From Flavobacterium sp. 1355 (lineage in GTDB: Bacteria; Bacteroidota; Bacteroidia; Flavobacteriales; Flavobacteriaceae): a stretch of DNA of 64,000 bases. The notes beneath the pieces were generated by a model. The model saw nothing but the letters and a program-made list of their open reading frames with translations, had not been told where the DNA came from and searched no databases. The stretch lies in assembly GCF_017833415.1 (NCBI RefSeq), contig NZ_JAFICC010000013.1, positions 1-64,000 on the forward strand. Direction: 5' to 3'. The translations under genes were made by a program, and so were the position numbers. The first letter of the stretch is position 1. Each line of letters opens with the position of its first letter. Shown piece after piece: positions 60,648-64,000 of the stretch.

Positions 60648-61583
60648 TTATTTAACTTGTGTAGTATCTACGGTCTTTTTTGCTGCCGCATCATTTTTAG
60701 GGGCGCTTTCGTCAACCCAAACCTCACCATCCGGTGCTTTTGGATCTTTAGGATTACTTCCCTGCAATGACAAAATATAACTTGCAACTTTTTGAATTTC
60801 TTTCGGCTTTAGAGTTCCTTTCCAGGAAATCATCCCTTTACCATCACGGCCTCCGTTTGTTATAGTATGGAATAAGTTTTTAATTCCTCCGCCTAAAATC
60901 CAATGGTCATCTGTTAAGTTTGGCCCTATTTGTCCTCCGGCGTCTGCACGGTGGCAGGCAGCACAATTTGTTGTAAAAATTTCTTTACCTGCTGCTAAAT
61001 CAGCTTTATCTGTTAATAAAACCACGGTTTTTTCATCCATTAAATCGGGCGCGGTTTTTAGATACTCTTCAACATCTATTTTAGCCTGAGCCATTTCCAT
61101 TTTTAGTTCAGTTTCCTGATTATCGCCACCAAACAATTCATAACGAGCAACATATATTACTCCAAAAATGATACAGATGTAGAATAAGTATACCCACCAT
61201 GGCGGCAAATTATTATCTAGTTCTTTTATTCCGTCATAATCATGATCCATTAGCAGATCGCCTTCTCTTTCAATCGGCTGCGTTTTGGTCAGTTTCTGCA
61301 TTAAGTTTTTGTACCATGTGCTTTCGTTAAAACTCAAACTGTTTTCATATTCTAACCTGGCTTTCTCTTCTGGAGACATTAATTGATACATAACGCGGTT
61401 TACGGCGCTTAATGTAATTTCTATTGCTATTAAAATAAATAAAAAGACAAATAAAAAAACGGCTAACATTGGATATTTTACAAACGCAGGCCTGTCACCT
61501 GAATCAATAAAGTATTCCATTAAACCAAAGACGATAAAGAAAATCACAGGGACTCTCACATATACTGGAAAAAACTTTTTCAT
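60648..61583 (-). CDS. ccoP: cbb3 oxidase cytochrome c subunit CcoP (monohaem form)
   Basis: Cytochrome c subunit of the cbb3 oxidase, 311 residues. Two N-terminal membrane helices (about 7-30 and 40-60) precede a soluble stretch, and a third helix at about 130-150 (WWVYLFYICIIFGVIYVA) precedes the c-type domain. A single haem site, CAACHRAD (Cys207, Cys210, His211), is present, while Proteobacterial CcoP has two. A distal Met is likely in GKGMISWKG. C-terminal tail has Asp/Lys/Ala. It sits 1 nt before ccoQ and 9 nt after it on the other side is ccoG. All are one operon. Confidence 0.93.
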   Translation of the reverse strand: MKKFFPVYVRVPVIFFIVFGLMEYFIDSGDRPAFVKYPMLAVFLFVFLFILIAIEITLSAVNRVMYQLMSPEEKARLEYENSLSFNESTWYKNLMQKLTKTQPIEREGDLLMDHDYDGIKELDNNLPPWWVYLFYICIIFGVIYVARYELFGGDNQETELKMEMAQAKIDVEEYLKTAPDLMDEKTVVLLTDKADLAAGKEIFTTNCAACHRADAGGQIGPNLTDDHWILGGGIKNLFHTITNGGRDGKGMISWKGTLKPKEIQKVASYILSLQGSNPKDPKAPDGEVWVDESAPKNDAAAKKTVDTTQVK

Positions 61584-61584
61584 T

Positions 61585-61779
61585 TTAGTTATCTTTTGAA
61601 GTTATCATAAGTCCTTCTTCTAAAGGAATTTCACTCATTTCTCTAATTTTATCTTTCTTATAAGAAAACACCCAGAAGCCTAAACCTACAAAGAAGAAAA
61701 AGAATATCAGGAGAGAAAGTATCGGGTAAATTTCTACTCCCGATATTGTTTCCATATTGTGCTTAATTTGTTCGAACAT
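61585..61779 (-). CDS. ccoQ: cbb3 oxidase small subunit CcoQ
   Basis: A 64-residue protein with one membrane helix (ILSLLIFFFFFVGLGFWVF), a short basic segment after it and an acidic tail. Size, topology and position between ccoNO and ccoP identify it as CcoQ, which stabilises the complex. There are 8 nt to ccoNO and 1 nt to ccoP. By sequence alone it could not be called; context decides it. Confidence 0.88.
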   Translation of the reverse strand: MFEQIKHNMETISGVEIYPILSLLIFFFFFVGLGFWVFSYKKDKIREMSEIPLEEGLMITSKDN

Positions 61780-61787
61780 AACGCTTG

Positions 61788-63971
61788 TTATTTAGTTTCT
61801 TTAACTTTAATATCTATTCCAAGTCTTTGGATATAGGCAATCAATGCAACAATTTCCCTTTCATTCATCGGAATAAATTTTTCTCCTTTTGCTGCTGCTT
61901 TTTGTCTGCTGTCCTCATAACTTTTTACAAAATCAGGATCATTTTCTAAACTTTTTTCTATGGCAATTGCCTGAGCTCTTAATGTTTTTTGAGCATTTGC
62001 AACATCAGCATCTGTGTAAGGAACTCCAAGCGAAACCATTGCTTTCATTTTAGTCTCAATCAGCGAAGTATCCATCGGTTTGTTATCAAAAAGCCACTTA
62101 TAACCCGGCATAATTGAACCAGCTGAGATACTCTGCGGATTCCAGAAGTGATTAAAATGCCAGTTATCATTATATTTTCCTCCTACTCTTAACAAGTCCG
62201 GACCTGTACGTTTTGATCCCCAAAGGAATGGATGATCATAAACAAACTCTCCCGCTTTTGCTTGTGGTCCGTAGCGTTCTACTTCACTTCTAAACGGACG
62301 AACTGACTGTGAGTGACATCCTACACAACCTTCACGAATATATAAATCACGACCTTCAAGCTCTAAAGGTGTATATGGTTTTACACTGCTTATTGTTGGA
62401 ATATTTGATTTTACCATAATGGTTGGAACTATCTGAATGATTCCCCCAATTAGAATTGCAACTGTAGCCAAAATGGTCAACTGAATAGGTTTTCTTTCTA
62501 ACCAGGAATGGAATTTCTCTCCTCTCACTCTGCCGTTGCTGATTCTTTGCAAAGCAGGAGCCTGAGCCAATTCGTCTTCGATTGTTTCTCCGGCTTTCAC
62601 GGTCATAATGATATTGTAAACCAATGTCAGCATACCTACCAGATATAAAGAACCACCAATAGCTCTCATCCAGTACATTGGCATAATCTGCGTCACTGTT
62701 TCAAGAAAATTCCCATAGGTTAAAGTTCCGTCTGGGTTAAACTGTTTCCACATTGAAGCCTGAAGAAATCCTGCTACGTACAATGGCAATGTGTATAATA
62801 TAATTCCTAAAGTACCGATCCAGAAATGGAAGTTAGCTAGTTTTTTAGAAAACAAATTACTTTTTGTCATTCTCGGAATCAACCAGTAAATAATACCAAA
62901 TGACATAAATCCGTTCCATGCTAATGCTCCTACGTGTACGTGTGCTACGATCCAGTCCGTATAGTGTGCGATAGCATTTACATTTTTAAGAGATAACATT
63001 GGCCCTTCAAAAGTTGCCATTCCGTATCCTGTAATCGCTACTACAAAGAATTTTAAGACTGGTTCTTCACGAACTTTATCCCATGCTCCTCTTAAAGTTA
63101 AAAGACCATTGATCATACCTCCCCAGGACGGAGCGATAAGCATTACAGAAAACGCTACTCCTAAATTCTGTGCCCAGTTTGGTAAAGCTGAGTATAACAA
63201 GTGATGAGGTCCTGCCCAGATATAAATAAAGATTAAAGACCAAAAGTGAATAATAGACAATCGATAAGAATACACAGGTCTGTTGGCAACCTTTGGAATA
63301 AAATAATACATTAATCCTAAGAATGGTGTTGTCAGGAAAAATGCAACTGCATTATGTCCGTACCACCATTGTACCAAAGCATCCTGAACTCCTGCATAAA
63401 CAGAATAACTTTTTAATGCAGAAACAGGAATTTCTATATTATTAAAAATATGGAGTACTGCTACGGTTACAAAAGTTGCCAGATAAAACCAGATTGCTAC
63501 ATATAAATGACGTTCTCTACGGCGCAGCATGGTACCAATCATATTAATACCCATAACAACCCAGATCAATGCAATAGCAATATCTATTGGCCATTCCAGT
63601 TCGGCATATTCTTTTGATGATGTATAGCCCAAAGGCAAAGTAATTGCTGCGGCTACAATAATAAGCTGCCAGCCCCAGAAATGGACATTACTTAAAAAAT
63701 CACTGAACATTCTCGCTTTTAATAATCTTTGAAGCGAATAATACATACCCGCAAAAAAAGCATTACCTACAAAGGCAAAAATTACCGCATTGGTATGCAG
63801 AGGCCTTAATCGGCCGTAACTCAGCCATGAAATCCCATCTGTCATGTTGGGAAAAAGGTACATAACCGCTAAGGTCAGTCCCACTAGCATACCTACAACC
63901 CCAAACAGGATAGTGGCGTAAATGAACTTTTTTACAATTTTGTTGTCGTAATAAAACTGTTCCATTTCCAT
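61788..63971 (-). CDS. ccoNO: Fused cbb3 oxidase catalytic subunit and cytochrome c subunit (CcoNO)
   Basis: A 727-residue fusion. Residues 1 to about 480 are CcoN, with twelve or so helices. Haem and copper ligand histidines are visible in PLHTNAVIFAF, WYGHNAVAFF, GPHHLLYSALPNW and DWIVAHVHVGALAWNGF. A membrane helix near 500-525 links to CcoO, a membrane-anchored c-type cytochrome with one haem (CVGCHSQSVRPFRSE near 550). Such fusions are standard in Bacteroidota. It starts 29 bp before the window's end, so promoter and any ccoS lie outside. First of the cco genes seen here. Confidence 0.95.
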   Translation of the reverse strand: MEMEQFYYDNKIVKKFIYATILFGVVGMLVGLTLAVMYLFPNMTDGISWLSYGRLRPLHTNAVIFAFVGNAFFAGMYYSLQRLLKARMFSDFLSNVHFWGWQLIIVAAAITLPLGYTSSKEYAELEWPIDIAIALIWVVMGINMIGTMLRRRERHLYVAIWFYLATFVTVAVLHIFNNIEIPVSALKSYSVYAGVQDALVQWWYGHNAVAFFLTTPFLGLMYYFIPKVANRPVYSYRLSIIHFWSLIFIYIWAGPHHLLYSALPNWAQNLGVAFSVMLIAPSWGGMINGLLTLRGAWDKVREEPVLKFFVVAITGYGMATFEGPMLSLKNVNAIAHYTDWIVAHVHVGALAWNGFMSFGIIYWLIPRMTKSNLFSKKLANFHFWIGTLGIILYTLPLYVAGFLQASMWKQFNPDGTLTYGNFLETVTQIMPMYWMRAIGGSLYLVGMLTLVYNIIMTVKAGETIEDELAQAPALQRISNGRVRGEKFHSWLERKPIQLTILATVAILIGGIIQIVPTIMVKSNIPTISSVKPYTPLELEGRDLYIREGCVGCHSQSVRPFRSEVERYGPQAKAGEFVYDHPFLWGSKRTGPDLLRVGGKYNDNWHFNHFWNPQSISAGSIMPGYKWLFDNKPMDTSLIETKMKAMVSLGVPYTDADVANAQKTLRAQAIAIEKSLENDPDFVKSYEDSRQKAAAKGEKFIPMNEREIVALIAYIQRLGIDIKVKETK

Positions 63972-64000
63972 AATTATACGTGTTTATTCTTTTGTTTTTG

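Noticed and set aside
1..64000. tRNA, rRNA, prophage or defence islands
   Set aside because: No cloverleaf-like or rRNA sequence, integrase, phage structural gene, restriction or toxin-antitoxin module could be supported by reading alone.

Overview
The window looks like a chromosomal segment of a Flavobacterium-type member of the Bacteroidota. The DNA is AT-rich. Several promoters match the Bacteroidota sigma-ABfr pattern (TTG, about 19 nt, TAnnTTTG), and start codons mostly lack Shine-Dalgarno sequences. The gene content is also typical of the group: a fused CcoNO cbb3 oxidase, a DUF349-repeat protein, an OstA-like protein, WG repeats, and dispersed intergenic palindromes. No rRNA, tRNA, CRISPR array, prophage or intact insertion sequence was found. 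The content is almost entirely housekeeping.

Layout. 0.1-8.5 kb: a GH13 lipoprotein (minus), then an OstA-like protein, a class III aminotransferase, a TPR protein with aroE, and a probable outer-membrane protein. 8.7-20.5 kb: DUF349 protein, OsmC-like protein, gyrA with a TPR gene behind it (minus), clpC, a retropepsin-like/RimK-like fusion and a DUF421 membrane protein. 20.7-27.7 kb (all minus): a secreted protein of unknown role, a 12-copy WG-repeat protein, a phosphate transporter with its DUF47 partner, and hutH. 28.0-33.3 kb: the threonine operon thrA-thrB-thrC, preceded by an unannotated 33-residue leader peptide with 12 Thr and 2 Ile codons. 33.5-36.5 kb: a small accessory patch of orphan genes, one apparently truncated. 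36.7-49.8 kb: a HipA-like kinase/DUF3037 pair, nnrD, gcvT, a tail-specific protease, a YebC-family regulator, a small lipoprotein, a LamG protein, a cysteine-synthase-like enzyme, a prolyl oligopeptidase, a YbaB protein and threonine aldolase. 49.9-55.5 kb: prfB (read through a programmed +1 frameshift), msrB, lpxD, an acyl-CoA carboxylase beta subunit and DoxX. 55.6-64 kb: two unknown small proteins, hemN, and the cbb3 oxidase operon ccoNO-ccoQ-ccoP-ccoG-fixH-tauE/safE-like (minus).

How genes work together. The thr genes convert aspartate to threonine and are probably controlled by attenuation at the leader. The cco genes encode and assemble a high-affinity terminal oxidase, and the neighbouring oxygen-independent HemN fits low-oxygen haem supply. 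DUF47 plus the phosphate carrier form one uptake unit.

The most notable non-gene signals are: the thr leader/attenuator; the RF2 recoding site, which keeps a strong internal Shine-Dalgarno in a lineage that rarely uses one; a 41-bp IS-end-like insertion inside the loop of a terminator, flanked by a 5-bp duplication; and two families of dispersed intergenic inverted repeats, one of them nested inside the other at 36.5 kb. I found no clear new defence or mobile system. The least explained protein-coding candidates are the HipA-like/DUF3037 pair and the orphan cluster at 33.5-34.9 kb.
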